From: Microbacterium sp. 11MF
GTDB lineage: Bacteria; Actinomycetota; Actinomycetes; Actinomycetales; Microbacteriaceae
Reading direction: 5' to 3'
NCBI RefSeq assembly: GCF_000383475.1
Contig: NZ_KB911459.1
Span: 448,467-512,466, forward strand
DNA length: 64,000 bases
Shown here: positions 1 through 8,453 of the stretch, in pieces
Position numbering within the stretch: position 1 is the stretch's first letter
Layout: the number at the start of each line of letters is the position of its first letter
Notes under the pieces: generated by a model
Seen by the model: only the letters and a program-made list of their open reading frames with translations
Database searches by the model: none
Told to the model about the DNA's origin: nothing
Made by a program: the position numbers and the translations under genes

Positions 1-1427
1 CTCAGCCCGAGATCTCGCTGCAGCGCGACGAGCAGTTCGAGGATCTGAGCCTGCACGATGACGTCGAGCGCCGAGACCGCCTCGTCGAGGACGATGAGCT
101 CGGGCTCCAGCGCAAGCGCGCGGGCGATGGCCACACGCTGACGCTGACCGCCGGAGAGCTCCGCGGGCAGACGGGTCATCAGCTCACGAGGAAGGGCGAC
201 CTGATCGAGCAGCCCCTCGACACGATCGCGCCGCGTGACAGGCGTGCCGATCCCATGGATCTGCAACGGCTCCGCGATGCTGTCTCCGATCGTCATCCGC
301 CCGTTGAGAGAGCCGAAGGGATTCTGGAAGACCGGCTGCACGCGCCGACGGAAGCGGAAGAGCTCGCCCTTCGACATAGACGCCACCGTCGTTCCGTCGA
401 ATACGACGGATCCTGCCGTTGGTCGCTCCAAGCCGAGAGCCATGCGCGCGGTCGTGGACTTACCCGACCCCGACTCGCCCACGATCGACACCGTCTGTCC
501 GCGCGGGATGACGAGGCTGGATGCCTCGACCGCCACGAAATCCGGGCGGCGGCCGCGGACGGGGTAGGTCTTGCCCACGGCATCCAATCGCATGAGGGGC
601 TCACTGTCCGCTGCCGGACCGACGAGCGACGATGAGGTGAGGCTCGGCGCGGCCGCGAGCAGGCGGCGGGTGTACTCAGCCTGAGGCGCGCGCAGGAGGG
701 TCTCCGCGCGGCCGGACTCGACCATCTCGCCGCGGTACATCACGAGCACCTTGTCGGCGCGTTCGGCCGCCAGCTCCAGGTCGTGCGTGATGAGCAGGAC
801 GGACGTGCCCAGCTCTGCCGTCAGGTCCACGAGCCGGTCCAGGATGGTGCGCTGCACGGTGACGTCGAGGGCACTGGTCGGTTCGTCGGCGATTAGGAGT
901 TTCGGGCGGCAGGCGAGTCCCATCGCGATGAGCACTCGTTGACGCATCCCTCCCGAGAGCTGGTGGGGGTACTGCGCGGCCCGGCGCGCGGCATCCGGGA
1001 TCCCGACGATGTCGAGGAGCTCGATCGCACGACGCCATGCCGCGCGGCCGAGACCCATGCGGTTGATCTTCAGAACCTCGGCGATCTGATCGCCGACACG
1101 CTGGATCGGGTTGAGGTTGGACATCGGATCCTGCGGAACCAACCCGATCCCGGCGCCCCGGATCGCCGTCATCTCCTTCTCGGACGCGCCGGCCAGATCC
1201 CGCCCGGCGAACATGATCGAACCGGAGGCGATCCGCCCGTTCGAGGCGAGAAGCCGATTGACGGAGGCGGCAGTCGTGGACTTTCCCGAACCGGATTCAC
1301 CGACGACCGCGACCGTCTCACCGACGCCGACGTCGAAGCTGATGCCACGGATGGCGGAGAACACACCTCGGGCCGTCGTGAACTCGACGCTCAGATCACG
1401 TACGGACAAGACGGGGGAAGAGGTCAT
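1..1427 (-). CDS. Oligopeptide-type ABC transporter ATPase, two fused domains (partial)
   Basis: Energises import through the two permeases encoded upstream in the same operon. The visible 475 residues hold two ABC ATPase domains in tandem, like DppD and DppF fused. Walker A GESGSGKST lies at residues 43-51 and again near 317-325; signatures LSGGMRQR (157-164) and LSGGQRQR (424-431) and Walker B segments LLIADEP (177-183) and LIVLDEA (444-450) are intact. The C-terminus continues past the window edge, but only the tail of domain 2 is missing. The start ATG overlaps the stop of the upstream MFS gene as ATGA, and AAAGGACCTCCC precedes it, which fixes the start. Substrate is not evident; the neighbouring hydrolase suggests an amide or ureide compound (inference). 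Confidence 0.93.
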   Translation of the reverse strand, partial: MTSSPVLSVRDLSVEFTTARGVFSAIRGISFDVGVGETVAVVGESGSGKSTTAASVNRLLASNGRIASGSIMFAGRDLAGASEKEMTAIRGAGIGLVPQDPMSNLNPIQRVGDQIAEVLKINRMGLGRAAWRRAIELLDIVGIPDAARRAAQYPHQLSGGMRQRVLIAMGLACRPKLLIADEPTSALDVTVQRTILDRLVDLTAELGTSVLLITHDLELAAERADKVLVMYRGEMVESGRAETLLRAPQAEYTRRLLAAAPSLTSSSLVGPAADSEPLMRLDAVGKTYPVRGRRPDFVAVEASSLVIPRGQTVSIVGESGSGKSTTARMALGLERPTAGSVVFDGTTVASMSKGELFRFRRRVQPVFQNPFGSLNGRMTIGDSIAEPLQIHGIGTPVTRRDRVEGLLDQVALPRELMTRLPAELSGGQRQRVAIARALALEPELIVLDEAVSALDVIVQAQILELLVALQRDLGL

Positions 1428-2845
1428 CGGGAGGTCCTTTCGATGTGAGCAAGAGAAGGGAGGAGATTCGAGCTGCGGCCGAGCCACACGGCCATGGCAC
1501 TCGCCGCGATGAGTCCGCACACGGCGCCCGCGCCGAAGAGCCACGCGAACGTCGCTCGCGAAGGCTCGGTGGCTACGGCCGTCGACGCGAGAACGATCGC
1601 CGCGATGACCCCCGCGATGGCGGAGCCGACCTGGCGCATCATGATGTTCAAGCCGTTGACGGCGCCGGTCGCGTGGAGAGGCGCGACGTCCATCAGGATC
1701 AGGGGCATCGCGGCGAACGTGAAGGACGCGCTCCCCGAGACGAGCAGGGCGCAGAGGGCGACGATGACGGGATCATCGAGCACGAGCATTCGTGACGCGC
1801 TTGCAACGGCGACCGAGACCGCACCAGCGGTCACCGTGTTCCGGGCTCCCCACCGCGTGGCGCACATGGTCGCGAGAGGGGCGGCCGCGATCGAGGCGAG
1901 ACTCGCGGGGGTCTGGATGAGTCCGGTGAGCAGGACGCCGCCGCCCAAGCCGACGCCCTCTCGCCCCGTGGTCTGCGAGACGTAGACGGTTCCTGTGAAA
2001 CTCAGGAAGAACGCGATCCCGACGAACATCGCGGTGATGTGCGAGGAAGCGATCGGCGCGAGCCGTGCGAGTCGCACGTCGACGAATGGCGAACGTGCGC
2101 GGAGTTCGTATCGAACCCACCACGCACCGACCGCCATGGCTGCGATCCAGCACACGATCGATGTCGGCGGGATGCCGACCGAGCCGATGAGGCTCAGCGG
2201 GATGAGGGTGAGCAGCAGGATGCCGCTGAAGGTGACGGCCCCCACGAAATCGAACCTCGAGGAGGTTCCCGGCGCGCGATGCGGCACGATGATCGCGACG
2301 AGCCCGGCCGCGACCACCGCTGTCCCGGCAGAGGTCCAGAACACCCCGTGCCAGGGGAAGATCTGCAGGAGAAGACCGGCCAGCGGGACACCCAGTCCTG
2401 TTCCTATCCCGAGCGTGCCGCTGACGATGCCGACGGCCCACGGGAGCGACGCAGGCGCGAGCATCGTGCGGGAGACAGCCAGGGCGAGGCCGATCACGCC
2501 GCTCGAGAATCCCTGGAGTGTGCGTCCGAGGAGCAGCATCCACAGGGTGTCCGACATCGCCGCCACGACCGAGCCGACCGCCAGGAATACCAGTGCGACG
2601 ACGATCATGCGGGCCAAGCCGAACCGGTCGCCGAGCCAACCGAACAGGGGCGCCGCGACTGCGCCGGCGAGCATGGTCGATGTGGCGATCCATTGCGCGT
2701 CGGCAGCGGAAACGCCGAGCCAGTCAGAGAACCCGGGGAGGAGGGGGAGGACGAGGGTCTGAGCGAGCGACGCGACGACACCGGCGAGGGCCAGCGTCGC
2801 CAGCATCAGACGGGCTCGCCACCCCCCAACCGGCGTCGTCATCAT
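1424..2845 (-). CDS. MFS transporter, drug-efflux type
   Basis: A 473-residue polytopic membrane protein of the major facilitator superfamily, probably a 14-helix DHA2-like efflux pump. The loop motif GWLGDRFGLARM near residue 70 is the MFS motif A, and the first helix has the LPLLPGF-type pattern of drug:proton antiporters. It lies inside the peptide-transporter operon, 23 nt after the hydrolase gene, and its stop overlaps the ATPase start by 4 nt, so it is very likely co-transcribed. An exporter within an uptake operon could remove a product or a toxic analogue of the imported compound (inference). Two adjacent ATG codons are possible starts; AAGGAC lies 9-12 nt upstream. Confidence 0.85.
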   Translation of the reverse strand: MMTTPVGGWRARLMLATLALAGVVASLAQTLVLPLLPGFSDWLGVSAADAQWIATSTMLAGAVAAPLFGWLGDRFGLARMIVVALVFLAVGSVVAAMSDTLWMLLLGRTLQGFSSGVIGLALAVSRTMLAPASLPWAVGIVSGTLGIGTGLGVPLAGLLLQIFPWHGVFWTSAGTAVVAAGLVAIIVPHRAPGTSSRFDFVGAVTFSGILLLTLIPLSLIGSVGIPPTSIVCWIAAMAVGAWWVRYELRARSPFVDVRLARLAPIASSHITAMFVGIAFFLSFTGTVYVSQTTGREGVGLGGGVLLTGLIQTPASLASIAAAPLATMCATRWGARNTVTAGAVSVAVASASRMLVLDDPVIVALCALLVSGSASFTFAAMPLILMDVAPLHATGAVNGLNIMMRQVGSAIAGVIAAIVLASTAVATEPSRATFAWLFGAGAVCGLIAASAMAVWLGRSSNLLPSLAHIERTSR

Positions 2846-2868
2846 CGTGTGCTGTCCTTATCCGCAGA

Positions 2869-3516
2869 TCAGGCGATCGCGTAGTCGCGGGACTCCACGT
2901 GCGCTGTCGAGACACCCCACGACGATTCGACGTCGTCGAGGAAGACCGTCTCGCCGAAGCTCCAGTCGATGGCGAAGAGCGCGTGATCATTGCGCTCCGC
3001 GGTGAACTCCGCCACTGCGTCGCGGACGACGTAGGTGCCGTAGTCCCGCTGGCCGGCGTCCCGCGCAGTCGTCTCGACGCAGATGTTGGTCGTGACCCCG
3101 CAGATGACGAGGTTGCGGATCCCGAGGCCGGTCAGCACCGGCTCCAGCCGCGTCCCATAGAAGGCGCTCGGCCGCGACTTGTCGATCACGATCTCGCCCG
3201 GCAACGGGGCGAGCTCGTCGATGATCTCGATCTCCGCCTCGCCGGCTCCGAGCGAGTTCGACGACACCCGATCCTGAGCCTTGATGCCTCGGATGGGACC
3301 GAAGTCCACCATCCCTTCGTGGTACACGTACCGCGTGTAGATGACGGGCACGCCGGCGGCTCGGGCATCCGCGATCAGGCGTTTCGTGCCGGGGATCGCG
3401 GCGCGGAGCGGAGTCACGTCAACGCCGCTTCTGCCGAGAGAGTCGGTGTTGTCGAAGAAGGCGCGCTGCATGTCGACGACCAGTACGGCCGTGTTCTCGC
3501 GAGGAATCGTGCTCAT
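2869..3516 (-). CDS. Isochorismatase-family cysteine hydrolase
   Basis: A 215-residue amidohydrolase of the isochorismatase/nicotinamidase superfamily, probably cytoplasmic. The catalytic triad is visible: Asp15 in VVDMQRAFF, Lys113 in IDKSRPSAFYGT and Cys146 in GVTTNICVETTARDAG, where the cis-peptide VTT also fits. The GVTTNICVETT segment is typical of ureidoacrylate, biuret and N-carbamoyl-type hydrolases rather than true isochorismatases, but the exact substrate cannot be read from sequence. The gene sits between the peptide-binding lipoprotein (24 nt upstream) and the MFS gene, so hydrolysis of an imported amide is likely (inference). AAAGGACGAGAACC precedes the ATG. Confidence 0.88.
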   Translation of the reverse strand: MSTIPRENTAVLVVDMQRAFFDNTDSLGRSGVDVTPLRAAIPGTKRLIADARAAGVPVIYTRYVYHEGMVDFGPIRGIKAQDRVSSNSLGAGEAEIEIIDELAPLPGEIVIDKSRPSAFYGTRLEPVLTGLGIRNLVICGVTTNICVETTARDAGQRDYGTYVVRDAVAEFTAERNDHALFAIDWSFGETVFLDDVESSWGVSTAHVESRDYAIA

Positions 3517-3540
3517 GGTTCTCGTCCTTTCGTAGGGGTG

Positions 3541-5052
3541 TCAGTTGAAGATGAAGAAGCCGTCGGGACGCGGGGTCCAGTCGAGCCCTGCCTTCGAGCC
3601 GTAGGTGTAGGTGTCGATGAACAGCGGGGCGTAGTAGGTGTTCTCGGTGACGATCTCCGAGATCCGGCCCAGCATCTCGGAGCGTGCGTCGGCATCGGGC
3701 TCCGCGATCTCGGACACGAGGAGCTGGTCGATCTCGGCGTTGGAGAAGTAGCCCTGTCCGCCGGTCCGTGTCAGCATGCTCAGCGGCAGGTCGGCATCCA
3801 TCACCGATGGGGCGAAGGCGAACAGATACGCTCCGGGCAACTGGTTCGAGAACCAGTTGTTGCTGTAGGTGCCCGCCTCCTGACCGTCGAGATCGACGGC
3901 GAAGCCGGCTGCCTCCAGGTATCCGGCGGTCGCCTGAGCGAGCTGGTCGATCTGGGGCAGTCCGGTCGTTGGGTAGGACAGGACGATCGGCGTGCCGTCA
4001 TAGCCCGAGTCGGCCAGCATGCTTGCGGCAGCCTCGGGGTCGTAGGCGGTCGGCGCGATGTCCTCGTTGTAGCCGAAGGTCACCTTGGCGACGAGCTGAC
4101 CCGTCGGCTCCACGGAACCGTTCATGAGGTCGTCGCTGATGGCTTCGCGGTCGATGGCCATGTCCGCCGCCTTCCGGATTTTCGGGTCGGCGAGCGGACC
4201 GTCGGTCCCGTTGAACCCGAGGTAGAGCACTCGGTTGCTCTGTTGATCGACCACGTCGACGTTGTCGGCCCCGCGGACCGTGGCGACCTGCGACGCGCCG
4301 AGGAGGGCGACGTCGAGATCGCCTGACTGCAGGGAGTTCGCACGGGTGGTCTCGTCGAGCACGAATCGGAACTCGATGCGCTCGTAGTCGCCCTGATCGC
4401 CGAAGTAGTCGTCGTTGCGCGACAGGACGACGGAGTCGCCCTTCTGCCATTTCTCCACTTTGTACGGACCCGATCCGACAGGAGCGCTCGCGAACCCCTC
4501 GGGATCGGCGGTGTAAGCGGCCTTCGGGAGGATCGGGACGAGCGTCACCTGCCGGTCGAACGGTGCGTAGGGAGTGTTGAGGTGGAAGACCACTTCGGTG
4601 TCCGACGTCGCTTCGACGGAATCGATTGTCGTCATATAGCCGGCGAGGTTGGCCTCGGGGTCCGCCATGGTGGTCTCATACGTGAAGACGACATCGCTCG
4701 CAGTGACGGGCGACCCATCCTGGAAGGTCGCGTCGTCCCGCAAGGTGAAGGTCCACGTGGTCAGGGACTCTTCAGCCGTCCATTCCGTCGCGAGCGCGGG
4801 CACGACCGCGCCCTTCTCATCGATCGTCGTCAGTTGGTCGAAGACGTCGTAGAAGATGTTGAGGGCATTGAGGTTGGTGTCGTAAAGCGGGTTGAGCGAC
4901 GACGGTTCGCCCGTCAGAGCGACGACGATCGAGTCGTCGGCATCGGCAGCGGCCTGATCGAAACCTCCGGCGCATCCGGAGAGCGCGAGCGCGCTGACCG
5001 ACAGAGCTGACGCGGCGAGGATCCAACGGGGGAGCGGGTGCGAGTGGGACAC
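3541..5052 (-). CDS. Peptide/nickel-type ABC substrate-binding lipoprotein
   Basis: Extracytoplasmic receptor of family 5 (SBP_bac_5, DppA/OppA type), 503 residues, the usual length. The reading frame is open far upstream, but the GTG at 5052 is chosen because AGGAG lies 5 nt before it and because it directly begins a lipoprotein signal: PRWILAAS, a hydrophobic core, then lipobox ALSGC with Cys27 as the acylated residue. The mature part begins with the family pattern of two extended segments and a TWTFTLRDDATFQDGSPVT stretch typical of this family. It lies 65 nt downstream of the second permease gene and is the specificity component of the importer. Confidence 0.93.
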   Translation of the reverse strand: MSHSHPLPRWILAASALSVSALALSGCAGGFDQAAADADDSIVVALTGEPSSLNPLYDTNLNALNIFYDVFDQLTTIDEKGAVVPALATEWTAEESLTTWTFTLRDDATFQDGSPVTASDVVFTYETTMADPEANLAGYMTTIDSVEATSDTEVVFHLNTPYAPFDRQVTLVPILPKAAYTADPEGFASAPVGSGPYKVEKWQKGDSVVLSRNDDYFGDQGDYERIEFRFVLDETTRANSLQSGDLDVALLGASQVATVRGADNVDVVDQQSNRVLYLGFNGTDGPLADPKIRKAADMAIDREAISDDLMNGSVEPTGQLVAKVTFGYNEDIAPTAYDPEAAASMLADSGYDGTPIVLSYPTTGLPQIDQLAQATAGYLEAAGFAVDLDGQEAGTYSNNWFSNQLPGAYLFAFAPSVMDADLPLSMLTRTGGQGYFSNAEIDQLLVSEIAEPDADARSEMLGRISEIVTENTYYAPLFIDTYTYGSKAGLDWTPRPDGFFIFN

Positions 5053-5117
5053 GGTATCTCCTGAATCGGTGCTGTTCGGGTGGTGCAGGTCTGGCGTCGG
5101 GAAGTCGGAGGACGGGC

Positions 5118-5987
5118 TCAGCGCGAGCGAGGGCGTTCGAACGCCTGTGACAGGAACTGTGCTCCGGCGATCAGTAGGAAGACGGCGGCGGCGGGGATGA
5201 TCGTCAGCCACGGATCCGATTGGAGGTACCGCTGTCCCTCGTTGATCATCAGTCCGAGGCTGGGCGTCGGAGGTTGGATGCCGAGGCCGATGAAGCTGAG
5301 CGACGACTCGATCGTGATCACGACCCCGACCTGGAACGCGGACAGGATGAGCACCTGCGGCATGACGTTTCGGAGGAGGTGGCGGCGGAGGATCCATGCG
5401 GTGGAGGCCCCGGCCGACAGTGCCGCAGCGACGAACTCCTGCTCGCGGAGCGACAGCACCATCGCTCGTACGACGCGGCCGTACGTGACCCAGTTGGTCA
5501 ACCCGAGAAGGATGACGAGGAGAGCGGGGCTCGAGCCGAGGGTCGCAACGAGAACGATGAGGAGAAGCACGACGGGGATGGCCAGCTGGACGTCTCCGAT
5601 CCCCATCAGGATCGTGTCGGTCCGTCCCCCGCGATACCCCGCGATCAGCCCGATGAGGAGTCCGATCACCGCGCTGACGGCGACCGCTCCCACAGCGATG
5701 AGCAGGGATACCCGGGTCGCAACACCCAGCCGGCTGAGGAGGTCGCGTCCGAGTTGATCCGTTCCCCAGGGATGCGCTGCGTCAGTGAACGGCGGGGTGA
5801 GGCTCGCTGCGAGATCCTGGGAACTGATGTCCGACCCCGGGAGGGCGGGGATCACGAACGCGAGGAGCAGCACCACGGCGATGAACGAGCACGCCACGAC
5901 GGTGGAGGGGGTGCTGGCGCGCACCCGGGCCATCGTTGCAGCGGTACGCAGCTTCAGGCTTCCGGAGGCGGCGGTGGCGGTAGTCAT
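5118..5987 (-). CDS. ABC transporter permease, DppC/OppC type
   Basis: Inner-membrane permease of the peptide importer, 289 residues. The N-terminal OppC_N segment is followed by HPWGTDQLGRDLLSRL, a hallmark of DppC proteins, and the EAA coupling loop is recognisable near residue 190 (VAAALSAGASTAWILRRH). About six hydrophobic segments are visible. The ATG overlaps the stop of the preceding DppB-type gene as ATGA, so the two permeases are translationally coupled, as usual for the heterodimer. Confidence 0.93.
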   Translation of the reverse strand: MTTATAASGSLKLRTAATMARVRASTPSTVVACSFIAVVLLLAFVIPALPGSDISSQDLAASLTPPFTDAAHPWGTDQLGRDLLSRLGVATRVSLLIAVGAVAVSAVIGLLIGLIAGYRGGRTDTILMGIGDVQLAIPVVLLLIVLVATLGSSPALLVILLGLTNWVTYGRVVRAMVLSLREQEFVAAALSAGASTAWILRRHLLRNVMPQVLILSAFQVGVVITIESSLSFIGLGIQPPTPSLGLMINEGQRYLQSDPWLTIIPAAAVFLLIAGAQFLSQAFERPRSR

Positions 5988-6904
5988 CGGGCGAGCCTCA
6001 CTCTGGGGTCCATGGCGGCGTACAGCATGTCGACGATCAGATTGATCGCGACGAACACGATGGCGATCACGACGACGCCCGCCTGCACGATCGGATAGTC
6101 ACGCTGCTCGACGCCTTGGACGATCAGCCTGCCGAGACCCGGCCAGTTGAAGACGGTCTCGATGATGACGAGGCCACCCACCAGCACACCGAGATTGATG
6201 CCGGCGACCGTGATGAGGGGGAGGAGGGCGTTGGGAAGTTGATGGCGGAGCACGACCCTCGACCGTGACGCTCCCTTCGCCAGGGCCGTGCGCACGAAGT
6301 CCTGGTGTCGGCTTTCGGCGAAGGCCTGGTTGAGCAGCCGCAGGTACAGGGCGACTTCGAACGATGCAATGGTCGCGATCGGGAGCACATAGCTGGCGTA
6401 GGACGTGCGTCCGATCGCAGGGAGCGCCCCGAGCCAGATGGAGAACACCAGGATGAGGAGGATGCCGAAGAGGTAGGGCGGAATCGCCTGTCGCGTGGTC
6501 GCGACCCACAGCATCGCGGCACGGACCGTATCGCTCCGGGACAGCTCCCCGAGGACGGCGATGATGATGGCGAGAAGGAGTCCGATGGCGAAGGAACTGA
6601 GCGCGAGTTCCAGCGTCGCGGGGAGTCGCTCGAGGACCAGGTCTGTTGCAGATACACCCTGTCGGATGGAGTCGCCGAGGTCGCCCTGCACGGCCCGGGC
6701 CAGGAAGGAGACGTACTGATCCGCAAGGGGGCGGTCGAGTCCGAGCGTCGTACGCATGGCGTCGACATCCGCCTGCGTCGCCTCCTGCGGGAGCATGAGC
6801 CTGACCGGGTCACCAGTGAGTCGGGCGAGGACGAACGCAAGGCTGAGCACGGCGAACACCGTGAGTGCGGTGCGCACGGCACGCGACAGGATGAAGCGAC
6901 CCAT
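5984..6904 (-). CDS. ABC transporter permease, DppB/OppB type
   Basis: First gene of the six-gene importer operon, 306 residues. The start LSRAVRTALTVFAVLSLAF followed by RLTGDPV and the LGLDRPLADQYVSFL segment is the standard N-terminus of DppB-type permeases; an EAA-type loop (RTALAKGASRSRVVLRHQLPN without break) lies near residue 200. It pairs with the DppC-type protein encoded next. The 187-bp gap to the divergent GntR gene should contain the promoter and operator. Confidence 0.93.
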   Translation of the reverse strand: MGRFILSRAVRTALTVFAVLSLAFVLARLTGDPVRLMLPQEATQADVDAMRTTLGLDRPLADQYVSFLARAVQGDLGDSIRQGVSATDLVLERLPATLELALSSFAIGLLLAIIIAVLGELSRSDTVRAAMLWVATTRQAIPPYLFGILLILVFSIWLGALPAIGRTSYASYVLPIATIASFEVALYLRLLNQAFAESRHQDFVRTALAKGASRSRVVLRHQLPNALLPLITVAGINLGVLVGGLVIIETVFNWPGLGRLIVQGVEQRDYPIVQAGVVVIAIVFVAINLIVDMLYAAMDPRVRLAR

Positions 6905-6919
6905 AACCGTCCGTTCTTA

Positions 6920-6934
6920 AAACGTCCAATGTTT
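6920..6934. promoter_or_regulatory. Candidate GntR operator (inverted repeat)
   Basis: AAACGT-CCA-ATGTTT, arms matching at 5 of 6 positions, lies 16 nt upstream of the first importer gene and within the divergent control region shared with the GntR gene. It is the best palindrome I find there, but it does not match the FadR-subfamily consensus TnGTnnnACnA, so assignment to the GntR protein rests on position only. Confidence 0.3.
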
Positions 6935-7049
6935 ACGACGATGACGATATGGGTTCTTCGTAGCGGGCTCGTATCAGCCGTGTAACCGCGAGATTTCAGC
7001 ATTTGCGGGCGATGTGTGCGAATATCCGAAAAGGAGGGGCTTTTTGGGA

Positions 7050-7055
7050 TACCGT
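7050..7055 (+). promoter_or_regulatory. Candidate -10 element of the gntR gene
   Basis: TACCGT lies 36 nt upstream of the GntR start codon and would leave a leader of about 28 nt that includes the ribosome site GGAGGAGAGG. No good -35 match is visible. Confidence 0.3.
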
Positions 7056-7091
7056 GGGCGGGGCCCGCCAGCGGGTCCGGGAGGAGAGGGC

Positions 7092-7808
7092 ATGGACGTT
7101 CCGCAGCCCGCGGGCGGACTCACGGTCCACCGCATCGAACCCGCCTATCGACAGGTGGCCGGTCAGCTGCGACGCATGATCATCGACGGCACTCTCGCTC
7201 CGGGTGCGCAGCTGCCGCCGGAGGACAAGCTCGGCGCTCAGTTCGGTGTCAGTCGCAATACGATCCGTGAAGCTCTGAGGATGCTGTCGTCGCAGAATCT
7301 GACCCACACGCGTCGCGGCGTCACGGGCGGGACGTTCATCGCGCAGCCCACCCCCGAGGCTCTTCAAGAGAACATCGTCACGAGCCTTCAGCTTTTGAAC
7401 GGCTTCAACGTGATCAACGGGGACGAGCTGTTCGAGACGCGCGTGATCCTCGAGGTCCCCTCCGCTCGGAGCGCGGCATTGCGGCGGACGGACGCTGACC
7501 TTGAGCGGCTCCGCACGGCTGCGAGTCGTGTCGAACATGGCCGGACTGTGCTCGACCGCACCGTGTCGAGCCAGGACTTCCATCAAGCGGTGATGGATGC
7601 CGCCGGCAACAAGCTCGTGTCCCTTCTCGCCCCGCCCGTCTGGGATGTCTTCCAGCAGGACTCATTGTCGACGGGCCGATCGAGCGACCGGTGGGACGAC
7701 ATCGACGACGAACACCTGGAGATCCTCGGCCACATCGAGGCGCGCCGTGCCGATGAGGCGGCGGAGGCGATGCGGATCCACCTCGAACGTCTGCACGCCC
7801 ATGGCTGA
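7092..7808 (+). CDS. GntR-family transcriptional regulator (FadR subfamily)
   Basis: Ligand-responsive DNA-binding protein, 238 residues. A winged helix at residues 15-80 contains GAQLPPEDKLGAQFGVSRN and TIREALRMLSSQN, the classic GntR signature; the C-terminal helical FCD domain has the metal-binding pattern Asp/His (FHQAVMDAAGNKL, then ILGHIEARRADEAAEAM). The ATG at 7092 is chosen over upstream in-frame codons because GGAGGAGAGGG ends just before it. It is divergent from the peptide-importer operon and most likely regulates that operon and itself (inference from position). Confidence 0.9.
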   Translation: MDVPQPAGGLTVHRIEPAYRQVAGQLRRMIIDGTLAPGAQLPPEDKLGAQFGVSRNTIREALRMLSSQNLTHTRRGVTGGTFIAQPTPEALQENIVTSLQLLNGFNVINGDELFETRVILEVPSARSAALRRTDADLERLRTAASRVEHGRTVLDRTVSSQDFHQAVMDAAGNKLVSLLAPPVWDVFQQDSLSTGRSSDRWDDIDDEHLEILGHIEARRADEAAEAMRIHLERLHAHG

Positions 7809-7829
7809 CGACGGAGCTTGGCCGGCCTC

Positions 7830-8297
7830 ATGACAGCGACGTTCACCGAGGTCACCCGCGCGGCCTGCGCGCCGGAGGAGCTCTTCACCCTCTCGCTGTC
7901 GATCGACGCGCATCTCGCGTCGATGGCGCGCTCCGGTGAGCGCGCTGTCGCCGGGGTCACGAGCGGGACCATAGGGCTGGGAGAGACGGTCACCTGGCGG
8001 GCGCGGCATTTCGGTGTCGTGTGGACGATGACGTCCCGGATCACCGCGCTCGAGCACCCGCGTGGGTTCGTCGACGAGCAGGTGCGGGGGCCGTTCCGAT
8101 CGTTCCGCCACGAGCACCGCTTCGAGCGCGACGGGGACGGCACCGTGATGACGGATGTCGTGACGCTGCGCTCGCCGCTGTTCGGCCCGATCGTCGAACC
8201 GCTCGTGCTGCGCCCGTATCTGCAGCGGCTCATCCGCGCCCGGAACGCCGTCCTCGTCGCCGCGCTGTCCGGGCCGCGGCCGGATCCGACTCCCTGA
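7830..8297 (+). CDS. SRPBCC-fold (START-like) protein
   Basis: A 155-residue protein of the SRPBCC ligand-binding superfamily, related to the CalC/cyclase-like group. Typical features are FTEVTRAACAPEELFTLSLS at the N-terminus, a GLGETVTWRARHFGVVWTM strand pair and the FRHEHRFERDGDGTVMTD segment, followed by a C-terminal long helix with RPYLQRLIRARN. No catalytic residues are recognisable and the function is unknown. The start is uncertain: GGAG is 13 nt before the ATG, and a TTG four codons upstream is also open. It follows the GntR gene by 21 nt and may be co-transcribed. Confidence 0.75.
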   Translation: MTATFTEVTRAACAPEELFTLSLSIDAHLASMARSGERAVAGVTSGTIGLGETVTWRARHFGVVWTMTSRITALEHPRGFVDEQVRGPFRSFRHEHRFERDGDGTVMTDVVTLRSPLFGPIVEPLVLRPYLQRLIRARNAVLVAALSGPRPDPTP

Positions 8298-8453
8298 GAG
8301 CTGTTCATGCCCGTCCAGCGGGGATTTCGGGGCCGCGCGCGATAGCGTGGGAAGGCGCACTCCGTCGGCGCACGGAGACTGTCTGAGTTCGTCGCTCGCG
8401 CCGCCGGCCCCCGGATCGGTCCGCTCACGCAGCCGGTCCACCGAAAGGAACCC

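Noticed and set aside
2471..2478. Single GAGACAGC copies here and near 31926 as further copies of the hutI element
   Set aside because: About two chance matches to an 8-mer are expected in 64 kb, and neither is paired or palindromic.
6905..7091. FadR-type operator TnGTnnnACnA for the GntR protein
   Set aside because: No match in the divergent gap; only a weaker AAACGT/ATGTTT repeat is present.
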